This document shows, piece after piece, positions 9,831 to 18,769 of a stretch of DNA of 64,000 nt (its first letter is position 1; each line of letters opens with the position of its first letter). The notes beneath the pieces are model-generated. The model ran no database searches. It was not told the origin of the DNA and worked only from the letters and a program-made list of their open reading frames with translations. Source of the DNA: Vibrio gangliei. GTDB taxonomy: Bacteria; Pseudomonadota; Gammaproteobacteria; Enterobacterales; Vibrionaceae. The position numbers and the translations under genes were made by a program. The stretch spans positions 434,001-498,000 of the forward strand of contig NZ_AP021870.1 of NCBI RefSeq assembly GCF_026001925.1, given 5' to 3'.

Positions 9831-10502
9831 TTAATCTCTGTTAGCACCTAAGATGCTTAGTAGGCTAATGAAGATATTGTAAATCGACACATAAAGCGTG
9901 ATTGTTGCAGAGATATAATTGGTTTCACCACCGCGAACAATGCTTTGCGTTGTCAGTAAAATAGCACCTGTTGAGAACAGGATAAACATCGCACTTAATG
10001 CTAGGTGGAACATCGGCATCTGGATAAAGAAGCTCGCAATCATACCAACGATCAGAACAATGGCACCTGCCATCATTACGCCATTTAATACTGAAAGGTC
10101 ACGCTTAGTAGTAAGAGCGTAAGCAGACGCTGCCATGAAAGACAATGCGGTACCACCTAGAGCTGTCACTATCACATCGCCCATGCCCGCACCAACATAC
10201 ATGTTGAGAATTGGGCCAAGGCTATAACCTAAGAAACCAGTAAATAGGAAGGCGAATACTAGGCCTAATCCAGAATTGCGGTTCTTTTCGGTTAAGAATA
10301 ATAAGCCATAAAAACCTACTAACATCAGGATAAGACCTGGACGAGGTAGGTTGAATGCCATAGAAACGCCAGCCACTACTGCTGACCATAGTAGTGTCAT
10401 GGACAGTAAGAAATAGGTGTTACGTAACACTCGGTTTGTTTGTACAACGCTTTCGCTTCTTGCTGAGCGTGATGTTAGTGGACTGTTCATAGCTTTCCTC
10501 AT
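9831..10502 (-). CDS. yccA: Bax inhibitor-1/YccA family membrane protein
   Basis: A 223-residue protein with about seven hydrophobic segments and the BI-1 family layout. It starts at ATG 10502 with a polar N terminus containing NRVLRNTYFLLSMTLLWSA. The C-terminal SIYNIFISLLSILGANRD fits the YccA/BI-1 ending. E. coli YccA is an inner-membrane substrate and modulator of the FtsH protease. Synteny with tusE supports yccA rather than ybhL. A terminator follows at 9761. Confidence 0.88.
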   Translation of the reverse strand: MRKAMNSPLTSRSARSESVVQTNRVLRNTYFLLSMTLLWSAVVAGVSMAFNLPRPGLILMLVGFYGLLFLTEKNRNSGLGLVFAFLFTGFLGYSLGPILNMYVGAGMGDVIVTALGGTALSFMAASAYALTTKRDLSVLNGVMMAGAIVLIVGMIASFFIQMPMFHLALSAMFILFSTGAILLTTQSIVRGGETNYISATITLYVSIYNIFISLLSILGANRD

Positions 10503-10668
10503 TAATATCCTTCACTTAAGTTGAAAAATTCTTAAGCATTAGTAAGACATTTATTGTGTTTAAAGTTCACTTTTTCAAGGGGAATCTGTATTTAATATTG
10601 GTTTATTTTACTGATCTTCACCATGAACACTAAGGGGAAGTTGTAACACAGTATAAATGCACACAAAG

Positions 10669-11547
10669 TTATTCGTTTAGTGTGAACCAATCGAGTTTTA
10701 CGCTTGCATCCATGGTTTGCAAAAATGGAAGCATGTTTTCAAGCGCATCCAATTCATTGGGGTAGTCACAATGCTCTTTGAGTACTTTATTTATTTGATG
10801 CGCGTCTTCATAAGCGGAGGTGATTTCTTGCACTTGTGAGTAAGGCACTTTGGCGAAGAGGAATGCGAGGTTTAATTGTTCTCGCCATTCAAGATTAATG
10901 GGTTTATTGCTCGTGTCGGTATCAAAGGCTAAGTATTGTGTTTTGTCGTCTAGCTGACGAGATACGGCATAACAAAGTTGATTTTCTTTTCTCTCACATA
11001 AGGTGTCAATGCTGACTTGTAACCAATCTTGGCTATTAAATCGTGAAGCGATCTTCGATTGCTTATGGCTAGGTAACCCAAACAAATCGACAACATACTT
11101 ACCATCAGAACCGTCACTTAATTCACCAAGTGCTGCATTCCAAAATAGGGCTTGTTGATGGTCAGAATCATGGTTTATGTTCAAATATTCAAATAGTAAA
11201 GACTCATCAAGCGCGGTAGGAATAGATTGTAAAATACCAACTAGATTTGTTCCAAAATTCAGTTTTTCAGAACAATAGATGAAATCTTGCGATTGAACAT
11301 GACGAGTTTCCTTGGCGATGAATAAGGCGTAGGCATGTTGTTTTAAGGCTTTGGGAAGTAACCATTTAGTCTGCTCGTTTAAGCCTTCATAAAGCGTATA
11401 GGGTGCTGTCGGAATTTCACATTTTACAGAGAAGAAACCGGTTTCTGTATCATAGCATTTGGATGAAAGAAGATATTGAATAAAACCATCATGCTTAATG
11501 GACGTGGCATTTAAAATTAAATTTACGCTTTGGGTTTCTAAACTCAT
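10669..11547 (-). CDS. Uncharacterised 292-residue protein
   Basis: I do not recognise this protein. It is soluble in appearance, with no signal peptide, membrane segment, P-loop or metal cluster. It is moderately acidic and rich in aromatic residues, and contains QALFWNAALGELSDGSDG and YVVDLFGLPSHKQSK in the middle. Codon use looks like that of its neighbours. It is transcribed alone between yccA and the aap operon. The ATG at 11547 is the first good start. Confidence 0.6.
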   Translation of the reverse strand: MSLETQSVNLILNATSIKHDGFIQYLLSSKCYDTETGFFSVKCEIPTAPYTLYEGLNEQTKWLLPKALKQHAYALFIAKETRHVQSQDFIYCSEKLNFGTNLVGILQSIPTALDESLLFEYLNINHDSDHQQALFWNAALGELSDGSDGKYVVDLFGLPSHKQSKIASRFNSQDWLQVSIDTLCERKENQLCYAVSRQLDDKTQYLAFDTDTSNKPINLEWREQLNLAFLFAKVPYSQVQEITSAYEDAHQINKVLKEHCDYPNELDALENMLPFLQTMDASVKLDWFTLNE

Positions 11548-11737
11548 AACTGCACTGTAAGCCTATTGTTAAGATTTGAAATAATTTGCATTTTAATCAG
11601 GCAAAAATGTGACGGCTACAGTAGTTAGTGAGGATGGGTGAGTTTTGGGACGCATGTAAAAATAACAAATGAGTCAGTTACATACGTTACTTTTATACAC
11701 AAGTGACATCATGTGTATTGGGTCGAAATGGTATAAA

Positions 11738-11766
11738 AAAGCCTTAGTGGTAAAGACTAAGGCTTT
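11738..11766 (-). terminator. Terminator of the aapJQMP operon
   Basis: AAAGCCTTAGT and ACTAAGGCTTT form a stem. On the minus strand it is followed by a T run, just beyond the aapP stop. Confidence 0.85.
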
Positions 11767-11790
11767 GGCAATAAATTCTTGGGTATTACA

Positions 11791-12540
11791 TTAATGATGC
11801 AGTATCTGACTCAAGAAGTTAATGGTGCGATCCGATTGTGGATTGGTGAAAAATTCATGAGGATTGTTTTCCTCAATGATTTCTCCTGCATCCATAAAAA
11901 TCACACGATCAGCAACTTCTTTAGCGAAACCCATTTCATGAGTCACACACAGCATTGTCATGCCTTCGCCAGCTAATTCAACCATAACATCTAATACTTC
12001 GCGTACCATTTCAGGGTCGAGTGCCGACGTAGGTTCATCAAATAGCATCACTTGCGGGTTCATACATAACGAACGAGCAATCGCTACACGTTGTTGCTGT
12101 CCGCCTGATAATTGACCAGGGTACTTATCCGCTTGATCTGGAATTTTTACCCGCTCAAGGTACTTCATGGCAATTTTTTCAGCTTCCGCTTGTGGCATTT
12201 TCTTTACCCAAATAGGCGCTAGCGTACAGTTTTCTAACACAGTCAGGTGAGGGAAGAGGTTGAAGTGTTGAAAACACATGCCGACTTGCTTACGAATCGA
12301 TTCAATGTTTTTTAGATCTTCTGTTAGTTCTGTACCGGCGACATTAATACGACCTTTTTGGTGCTCTTCTAGGTGGTTGATACAACGAATCATGGTTGAT
12401 TTGCCAGACCCAGAAGGGCCACAAATCACGATCTTTTCGCCTTTTTTCACCTTTAAGTTAATGTTTTTCAGTACATGGAATTCTCCGTACCACTTGTTCA
12501 TGTCTTCAATTTGGATCATGTAGTCTTGTTGTTGAGTCAT
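11791..12540 (-). CDS. aapP: General L-amino-acid ABC transporter ATPase AapP
   Basis: This 249-residue cytoplasmic ATPase belongs to the polar amino-acid uptake group. Walker [10 protein letters not shown] is at residues 41-49, the signature LSGGQQQR at about 144, Walker [13 protein letters not shown] at about 164, and the switch His in [15 protein letters not shown]. The first residues [19 protein letters not shown] resemble AapP and GlnQ. It is the last gene of an operon with two permeases and a binding protein, which supports the broad-specificity AapJQMP system rather than a GlnHPQ set. Confidence 0.92.
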   Translation of the reverse strand: MTQQQDYMIQIEDMNKWYGEFHVLKNINLKVKKGEKIVICGPSGSGKSTMIRCINHLEEHQKGRINVAGTELTEDLKNIESIRKQVGMCFQHFNLFPHLTVLENCTLAPIWVKKMPQAEAEKIAMKYLERVKIPDQADKYPGQLSGGQQQRVAIARSLCMNPQVMLFDEPTSALDPEMVREVLDVMVELAGEGMTMLCVTHEMGFAKEVADRVIFMDAGEIIEENNPHEFFTNPQSDRTINFLSQILHH

Positions 12541-12574
12541 ATATACATCCTTGAATACTTTGTTCTAATGACCA

Positions 12575-13672
12575 TTAACGTTTATGGCCAGTGTGGAGTT
12601 TGTTTTCTAGGTAGATTGAGTAACGAGAGATCCCGAAACAGAAAATCCAGAAAACTAACCCAACAAACACATAACTTTCGGTTGAAAAACCTAGCCAATC
12701 CGGGTCGTTGTTGGCGGCTTGTCCAATACCTAATACGTCATACATACCGATAATCAACACTAAGCTGGTATCTTTTAGCAATGACAAGAAGTTGTTTACG
12801 ATAGAAGGAATCGTGATCTTTAATGCCTGTGGTAGCACAATCAGTCCCATTTTTTGCCAATAGGAAAGCCCTAACGAGTCAGCGGCTTCATATTGACCTT
12901 TAGGAATCGCTTGTAAACCACCACGAACGACTTCGGCCATGTAAGCGGAATAGAACATGACTACACCGATTAATGCGCGAATTAACTTGTCAGTTTGCAC
13001 CCCTTCAGCGAAGAAAAGTGGCAGCATCACCGATGCCATGAAAAGTACCGTGATTAATGGCACACCACGCCAAATTTCAATGTAGGCGATACTCAGTTTA
13101 CTAATAATCGGCATTTTGGAACGGCGTCCTAATGCCAGTACAACACCGATAGGTAATGAAACGACAATCCCGATGGTTGATAAGATCAGGGTAACCAGTA
13201 GGCCGCCCCATTGGTGGGTATCTACTACTGGTAGGCCAAACATCGAACCTTCAAGTAATCCCGCCATTAAGATTGGATAAACACTACCAAAGAAGATAAA
13301 AATCCAGCTTCTTTTCGGTGTCTTTTCATAAGCCATAAGGACAACTAAAATGGCTAGAGTCCAGTAGAAAAGTTTTGGACGCCAAAGTTCTTCAGCAGGG
13401 TAGAACCCAAACATGAACTGATCCCAGCGAACACTGATAAATACCCAGCAAGCGCCGGTATCCGTACAAGCATCTCTTGTTGAACCAATCCAATTGGCGT
13501 GAATAATGCCCCAATCGACTAATGACCAAATAGTCGTGATCGCGAGGTAAGCCATAACTAAAGTCAGCAGGCTATTTAATGGGGTGCTGAATAAGTTTTT
13601 ACGTAACCAACCAACAACACCTACAGTATTTGGCGGTGGTGGCAGGCTTGGTTGAAATTGGTGCTTTCTCAT
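12575..13672 (-). CDS. aapM: General L-amino-acid ABC permease AapM
   Basis: This 365-residue inner-membrane protein is longer than a simple HisM-type permease, as AapM proteins are. N-terminal segments are followed by a His/Glu permease core with VVRGGLQAIPKGQYEAADSL (about 248-267), which includes the EAA loop contacting AapP. RDACTDTGACWVFI (about 65-78) is typical of the Aap periplasmic insert. It lies 16 bases downstream of aapQ and 34 bases upstream of aapP. Confidence 0.92.
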   Translation of the reverse strand: MRKHQFQPSLPPPPNTVGVVGWLRKNLFSTPLNSLLTLVMAYLAITTIWSLVDWGIIHANWIGSTRDACTDTGACWVFISVRWDQFMFGFYPAEELWRPKLFYWTLAILVVLMAYEKTPKRSWIFIFFGSVYPILMAGLLEGSMFGLPVVDTHQWGGLLVTLILSTIGIVVSLPIGVVLALGRRSKMPIISKLSIAYIEIWRGVPLITVLFMASVMLPLFFAEGVQTDKLIRALIGVVMFYSAYMAEVVRGGLQAIPKGQYEAADSLGLSYWQKMGLIVLPQALKITIPSIVNNFLSLLKDTSLVLIIGMYDVLGIGQAANNDPDWLGFSTESYVFVGLVFWIFCFGISRYSIYLENKLHTGHKR

Positions 13673-13688
13673 CTAACTTCTCCGCCTG

Positions 13689-14903
13689 TTATCTTTCTAC
13701 TAACGCAACTTTGCGGTTATAGATGTTCATTAACCATGATGTGAGTAAGCTCAAACCGAGATATACGCCCATGGTCATAAAGATGATTTCGATGGCTTGT
13801 CCGGTTTGGTTTAGGGTTGTACCTGCAAACACAGAAACGAGATCGGGATACCCGATAGCCATTGCCAACGAGGAGTTTTTCGTTAAGTTGAGATACTCAC
13901 TAGTCAGAGGCGGGATAATGATTCGCATCGCTTGTGGAATCACGACCAGTTTCAGTGTTTTGGATTTTGGTAAGCCTAGCGCTAATGCGGCTTCGGTTTG
14001 CCCATGGTTAACCGCATTAATCCCTGAGCGGACGATCTCTGCAATAAAGGCTGAAGTAAAAATCCCAAGAGCAATCCAAAGCGCGAACAGCTCCGGTAAC
14101 ACCGTAATACCGCCTTGGAAATTAAATCCTTTTAATTCTGGGTAGTCTGCCGAAATAGGCATTCCAGTCAGGAAATAAGCGACGAGGGGTAGACCGATAC
14201 ATAAGCCTAAAACAATGCGGCCAACGGGTGTCTGTACACCGGTTACTTTTTGTTTGTTTTTAGCCCAAATATATACGCCAACACTTAATATTGCGCCGAT
14301 AATCAAAGCCGCACCGATCAGCCAACTACCTGCTTCAAATACCGGTTTTGGTATGTATAAACCACGAATATTAAGGAAGATGGCTTCGCCTAAACTTAGG
14401 CTTTGTCTTGCTGAAGGGAGGGCTTGTAAAACCGCAAAATACCAAAATAGAATTTGCAGTAAAGGTGGAACGTTACGCACAATCTCAATAAAAACAGCGG
14501 CTAAGCGATTCACCATCCAGTTAGATGATAGACGAGCAATGCCGACTGAGAAACCTAAAATCGTGGCAAGAATGATCCCCAAGATGGAGACCAGTACGGT
14601 ATTCAGTAAGCCAACGAAGAAAGTTCGCCCAAAGGAGTAGCTTTCATCGTATTCGATTAAACTTAAACTAATACCAAAGCCAGCTTGTCTATCAAGAAAA
14701 CCAAAACCAGTGGAGATACCACGATCGTTTAGGTTGGCAATAGTATTCGTCACTATGACATAAAAGAAATAACCCAAAACGGCCACAGTAATTAACTGAA
14801 AAGCAATAGAGCGGAATCTTGGATTATAGAGCAGGTGAGAAACAGAGCTTTTAGCCTCAGAAGTTTCAGGGCTGTTGCTCTTTTCGGATTCAATCGGTTT
14901 CAT
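13689..14903 (-). CDS. aapQ: General L-amino-acid ABC permease AapQ
   Basis: A permease of 404 residues from ATG 14903, which has a GAGG ribosome site; the frame also allows an upstream TTG at 14918. The family insert DRQAGFGISLSLIEYDE is at about 70-86. VRNVPPLLQILFWYFAVLQ follows, and the C-terminal EAA loop is IVRSGINAVNHGQTEAALAL. AapQ and AapM form the heterodimeric channel. It sits between aapJ and aapM and is transcribed leftward with them. Confidence 0.92.
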   Translation of the reverse strand: MKPIESEKSNSPETSEAKSSVSHLLYNPRFRSIAFQLITVAVLGYFFYVIVTNTIANLNDRGISTGFGFLDRQAGFGISLSLIEYDESYSFGRTFFVGLLNTVLVSILGIILATILGFSVGIARLSSNWMVNRLAAVFIEIVRNVPPLLQILFWYFAVLQALPSARQSLSLGEAIFLNIRGLYIPKPVFEAGSWLIGAALIIGAILSVGVYIWAKNKQKVTGVQTPVGRIVLGLCIGLPLVAYFLTGMPISADYPELKGFNFQGGITVLPELFALWIALGIFTSAFIAEIVRSGINAVNHGQTEAALALGLPKSKTLKLVVIPQAMRIIIPPLTSEYLNLTKNSSLAMAIGYPDLVSVFAGTTLNQTGQAIEIIFMTMGVYLGLSLLTSWLMNIYNRKVALVER

Positions 14904-14984
14904 ACTTCGTAACCTCAAAATCTTTTTAGAAAAAGGGCAGCCAATATCACTGCCCCTAGTTCAGTTTTTATGAAGTTCGATGTA

Positions 14985-16007
14985 TTAACGAATTGGTGGA
15001 GCGTATTGGAAGCCACCAGCATTCCAAAGCTTGTTTACACCACGGTCAACTTTAAGTGGTGAACCTTGTCCGACTGTACGTTCGAACATTTCACCATAGT
15101 TACCCACTTGTTTCACAATTTGATAAGCCCAGTCATCTTTTAGACCAAGACCTTCACCTTTAGGGCCATCAAGACCAAGAATACGTTTTACGTTTGGATC
15201 GTTAGACTTTTTCATCTCATCAACGTTCTTCTGCGTAATGCCGTATTCTTCTGCGTTGATCATCGCAAACAGTGTCCATTTAGCAATGTTGAACCATTGA
15301 TCATCACCTTGACGCACAACAGGGCCTAGCGGTTCTTTCGAAATGATTTCAGGTAGAACGACAGCTGAGCTTGGATCTTTTAGGTTCAAGCGAAGTCCGT
15401 AAAGTTGAGATTGGTCAGAGGTTAGAACGTCACAGCGACCTGAGTCGAAGCCTTTCGCCGTTTGGTCCATGGTATCGAATACCACTGGCTTGTAAGACAT
15501 GCCTTTTAGGCGGAAGTAATCCGCTAGGTTAAGCTCAGTTGTGGTACCGGATTGAACACACACAGATGCGCCATCAAGTTCCGTAGCACTTTTCACTCCC
15601 AGATCTTTTTTCACCATGAAGCCTTGGCCATCGTAGTAAGTAGTACCAACAAAGTTCAGACCTAGTGAGCCATCACGTTGCAGTGTCCAAGTGGTGTTAC
15701 GAGAAAGAACATCAACCTCACCTGATTGAAGTGCAGTAAAGCGTTCTTTAGCGTTCAAAGGAACGTATTTGATTTTTGTTTTGTCGCCTAATACTGCAGC
15801 AGCAAGTGCTTGACAGTATTCCACATCAAGACCTTCCCATTGGCCTTTAGCATTTGGGTTTGAGAAACCGGCAAGACCAGTACTCACACCACATTTAAGT
15901 TCACCGGCTTTTTGTACATCCTCAAGAGTACCTGCGAAAGCTGAGTTAGCCATCATAGCTGCAGAAACAGCAACGGCAGAGGCGAGAAGCTTAATTGATT
16001 TTTGCAT
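14985..16007 (-). CDS. aapJ: Periplasmic L-amino-acid binding protein AapJ
   Basis: A 340-residue secreted binding protein. Residues 1-25 are a classical signal peptide ending in NSAFA. The mature part begins with GTLEDVQKAGELKCGVSTG and contains LSRNTTWTLQRDGSLGLNF and CVQSGTTTELNLADYF, patterns typical of AapJ/BztA. It captures a wide range of L-amino acids for AapQMP. It is the first gene of the operon and has a sigma-54-type promoter about 130 bases upstream with an NtrC-type site beyond it. Confidence 0.93.
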   Translation of the reverse strand: MQKSIKLLASAVAVSAAMMANSAFAGTLEDVQKAGELKCGVSTGLAGFSNPNAKGQWEGLDVEYCQALAAAVLGDKTKIKYVPLNAKERFTALQSGEVDVLSRNTTWTLQRDGSLGLNFVGTTYYDGQGFMVKKDLGVKSATELDGASVCVQSGTTTELNLADYFRLKGMSYKPVVFDTMDQTAKGFDSGRCDVLTSDQSQLYGLRLNLKDPSSAVVLPEIISKEPLGPVVRQGDDQWFNIAKWTLFAMINAEEYGITQKNVDEMKKSNDPNVKRILGLDGPKGEGLGLKDDWAYQIVKQVGNYGEMFERTVGQGSPLKVDRGVNKLWNAGGFQYAPPIR

Positions 16008-16146
16008 GTGTATCCTTCCTGTATGCGTCCATTAAATCAGTACAAAACTGACCATAATTTGTCTGTGATTGAATAAAGTAATGTTGTTGTCTTTTATAGT
16101 TATACGATTAAAAAATATTGTTATACGGCGTACATATTTATCATGG

Positions 16147-16163
16147 TGCAAATATGAGGCCAC
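16147..16163 (-). promoter_or_regulatory. Sigma-54 promoter for aapJQMP
   Basis: On the minus strand the sequence TGGCCTCATATTTGCA has the invariant GG (-24) and GC (-12) separated by ten bases and a perfect TTGCA at -12. The expected transcript start is near 16136, leaving a leader of about 130 bases before aapJ. This is visible sequence; activity is inferred. Confidence 0.72.
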
Positions 16164-16290
16164 TCTTAAAGAGTAGGAAAAAAAATGAATTACACAACTC
16201 ACTACATCCATTATGTGCTTGAGTAAGTTCACAAATATTCCTTTAAATCTAGAATGAATAATTGTTATGGCAATGTAAATAGTGCAAAAA

Positions 16291-16307
16291 TGCACCAAAA
16301 TAGTGCT
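16291..16307. promoter_or_regulatory. NtrC-type enhancer site upstream of aapJ
   Basis: TGCACCAAAATAGTGCT closely matches the NtrC (GlnG) consensus, TGCACCA-N3-TGGTGCA. A second inverted pair, GTGCA-AAAA-TGCAC, partly overlaps on its left (about 16282-16295). The distance of about 130 bases to the -24 element suits an enhancer-binding activator. Confidence 0.68.
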
Positions 16308-16499
16308 TGTTATTTTTTGTACTATCGATGAGGTGATCTTCGATATTTATAACTTTATAGATAGCGCTCATTTAGATTGATTTATAAGTGGGTAGTGAAA
16401 ATTCGGAGTAAAATTGTTTGTGAACTAGATCTTATGTACCCAATTTGCACAAATTTGATAGTATCAATCTTCCGTCACACATCACAAAAAAGGAATGGA

Positions 16500-17435
16500 A
16501 TGCGCTATTTCCCAATCTTTCTCGATTTAAACAATAAAGCCGTGCTGGTCGTTGGCGGTGGAGAAGTGGCTTGTCGCAAAGTGGATATGCTTTTAAGAGC
16601 TGGGGCGAATGTCACGGTTGTTTCACCAACGATTCATCCACATTTACTTGCTCTGGCGCAAGAAGAAGCTTTGCTGTGGGTTAAGGCCTTTTATCAATCG
16701 GATATGCTGCATGATTATGTTCAAGTGTGGGCGACCACGGATAACCCTGAACTAAATCACAAGGTTCACCACGATGCTAAAAAGCAAAATATCATGGTGA
16801 ATGTCGTCGATGACAAACCCTATTGTGATTTCATAACGCCTTCTATGATTAATCGCGGCCGTATTCAAGTAGCGATTTCCAGTGGCGGCGCTTCACCAGT
16901 TTTGATTCGTTATTTAAGAGAAAAATTAGAATCTGTTTTACCGCAAAATCTTTCTACATTGGCGGATTTTGGCGCATCAAAACGAAATAGCATAAAAGCT
17001 GCATTACCTTCGGTAGATGAAAGACGAAAATTTTGGGAGCGTTTTTATTCATCGCCAGAGTTATCGACCATCACAGAGCGTGATCAGCTTGAGCGTTTAT
17101 ATGAAGACATTCTTGCAGATAGAGTAGAAGTCACCGCTTCACTAACGTGGATTCAATTTGGTAACGATGTCGAAAACTTATCACTGAAAGGCCTGCGATT
17201 AATGCAGGAATCTGAATTAGTCCTATATCCCTCAAACTGTCCTTTTGAGTTTGTGGACTTATGCCGCCGTGATGCCGACAGGATGGAATATAAAGATATT
17301 CATCATCTTGCACAGCTGATTGAACAAGCGAAACAAGACAAATTACGTGTGTGCATTTTTATTCCTAAGCAGGAGTGCTCCGCACAATTAAAACTTTTGA
17401 TGGGAAATGATACTTATATTCCTATCGTCAAATAG
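16500..17435 (+). CDS. CysG/SirC-like siroheme synthase with degenerate methylase remnant
   Basis: The chosen ATG at 16500 has an AAGGA site and gives 311 residues; the frame runs back to a TTG at 16377 without homology. Residues 1-150 match the NAD-dependent precorrin-2 dehydrogenase/ferrochelatase module of CysG: MRYFPIFLDL, VVGGGEVACRKVD and VVDDKPYCDFITPSMINRG. A CysG-type dimerisation region with FWERFYSS follows. Residues about 215-311 align by eye with the first lobe of the CysG methyltransferase (LSLKGLRLMQESELVLYP, CRRDADRM), but the GAGPGD SAM loop is replaced by IQFGND and the rest is absent. It may therefore act only in the dehydrogenase/chelatase steps. Confidence 0.75.
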   Translation: MRYFPIFLDLNNKAVLVVGGGEVACRKVDMLLRAGANVTVVSPTIHPHLLALAQEEALLWVKAFYQSDMLHDYVQVWATTDNPELNHKVHHDAKKQNIMVNVVDDKPYCDFITPSMINRGRIQVAISSGGASPVLIRYLREKLESVLPQNLSTLADFGASKRNSIKAALPSVDERRKFWERFYSSPELSTITERDQLERLYEDILADRVEVTASLTWIQFGNDVENLSLKGLRLMQESELVLYPSNCPFEFVDLCRRDADRMEYKDIHHLAQLIEQAKQDKLRVCIFIPKQECSAQLKLLMGNDTYIPIVK

Positions 17436-17499
17436 GAAGATAGTCATATAGAAAGAAAGTTAATAAGAAAGATAGTTAATTAAGAAAGATAGTTAAATA
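17431..17499 (+). repeat. Short tandem repeat after the CysG-like gene
   Basis: TAAGAAAGATAGTTAA occurs at 17464-17479 and again at 17481-17496. Two more degenerate units (AGGAAGATAGTCATA and AGAAAGAAAGTTAAT) precede them. The array starts at the stop codon. Confidence 0.6.
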
Positions 17500-17589
17500 G
17501 CCCATTAACTCACTGATCTTATTTGGTCTAACTCCTCAATGTATAAGAATCTCGTCTAAACTTAGAAGAGACACTTGACGGGGGGAGTT

Positions 17590-18636
17590 ATGACCCATCA
17601 GCATTATCAAAGTGAAAACCCGTTATTACAGGAGCTACTGGATAAAGGGTTGATATATACATCACTTCACCACCTCACTTGGCCACAACAAACCTTGACC
17701 TTGGATAACGGGCTGATCGTCCGCTTTTATTACCGAGGTATGTTGAGTATCTCACCTCAGAAATATGCCAAAGAAAGTGGAGCGACGGTTATTTCTGTTG
17801 GGATTCATGGCGATGAGACCGGGCCGATTGAATTAGTGGATCGGCTAGTCGATCAAGTGCTTCATGGTAAGGTGACATTGTCACATCCTTGCTTGTTCAT
17901 CTTTGCCCATCCAGATGCGACCGCTAAAAAAGTTAGATTTATTGAGCACAACCTTAACCAGATGTTTGAAATGTCATCTATGCCTGTTCAGGGCTTAGAA
18001 AGCATGATCGCTGCAAAAATTAAGGATGTGGTGGAGCTGTTTTACGAACGTGCTGCACCACAAAATCGATGGCATTTGGACTTGCATTGCTCATCACAGC
18101 CTTCACAATATCCAGTCTTTGCTATCCGCCCAGCAACACGGCACCTTTCGCATTCGGATGATGAGCAACTCATGGCTTTTGCTCGCCAGGCCGATATTCA
18201 AGCGTTTTTACAATGTCAGCAACCTAACTTCACATTTAGTTGGTTCACTGGGGAATATTGTCAAGCCAAGAGCCTGACAATCGAACTCGGGCAATTACGA
18301 GCGTTAGGTGAAAATGATCTCAGTGAATTTCACGAATTTTCTAGTGGAGTGGAAAGCCTACTGGCCCGTAGCCTTGTTCCAAACTTTGGTGAGAATAGAA
18401 AACAACCGATGGCGATTTATAACGTTGTGGAAGAACTCAGAAAACAGTCTGATGATTTAGTCTTTACCGCAACGCAAGCGCTGATAAATTTTGAGCCGTT
18501 GTATTTTAATCAAGAATACGCCATTCAAAATGGATTACCGCTCATTTGTGAATCGGGTCGGCATGCTTTAGTTTTTGCTAACCCCGATGTTGAAATAGGG
18601 CAACGTGCAGCGCTCTTAGTTGAACGAATCAGTTGA
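17590..18636 (+). CDS. astE: Succinylglutamate desuccinylase AstE
   Basis: AstE is the last enzyme of the arginine succinyltransferase pathway, splitting N-succinylglutamate into succinate and glutamate. The ATG at 17590 follows a GGGGGAG ribosome site, giving 348 residues (E. coli 322). The zinc carboxypeptidase-like core shows SVGIHGDETGPIELVD with the metal-binding His and Glu at about 85-88, and WHLDLHCSSQPSQ with the third zinc ligand at about 162. TIELGQLRALGEND carries the catalytic Glu. The other ast genes are not adjacent, so it is a detached member. Confidence 0.88.
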   Translation: MTHQHYQSENPLLQELLDKGLIYTSLHHLTWPQQTLTLDNGLIVRFYYRGMLSISPQKYAKESGATVISVGIHGDETGPIELVDRLVDQVLHGKVTLSHPCLFIFAHPDATAKKVRFIEHNLNQMFEMSSMPVQGLESMIAAKIKDVVELFYERAAPQNRWHLDLHCSSQPSQYPVFAIRPATRHLSHSDDEQLMAFARQADIQAFLQCQQPNFTFSWFTGEYCQAKSLTIELGQLRALGENDLSEFHEFSSGVESLLARSLVPNFGENRKQPMAIYNVVEELRKQSDDLVFTATQALINFEPLYFNQEYAIQNGLPLICESGRHALVFANPDVEIGQRAALLVERIS

Positions 18637-18769
18637 AAGAATTAGCTAAAAGAATGAGTTATGCTTTTGTTTGGATAACAGAAATACCGCTGTAATACTT
18701 TTCAACCGCCACATAACTGGTTATGGTAGCCAAATTCTTTTGCACCTCATGTTATAAGCAACTTCTTTT

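Noticed and set aside
18637..18769. A cobalamin riboswitch upstream of btuC.
   Set aside because: The gap is only 133 bases and no B12-box-like core was recognised.
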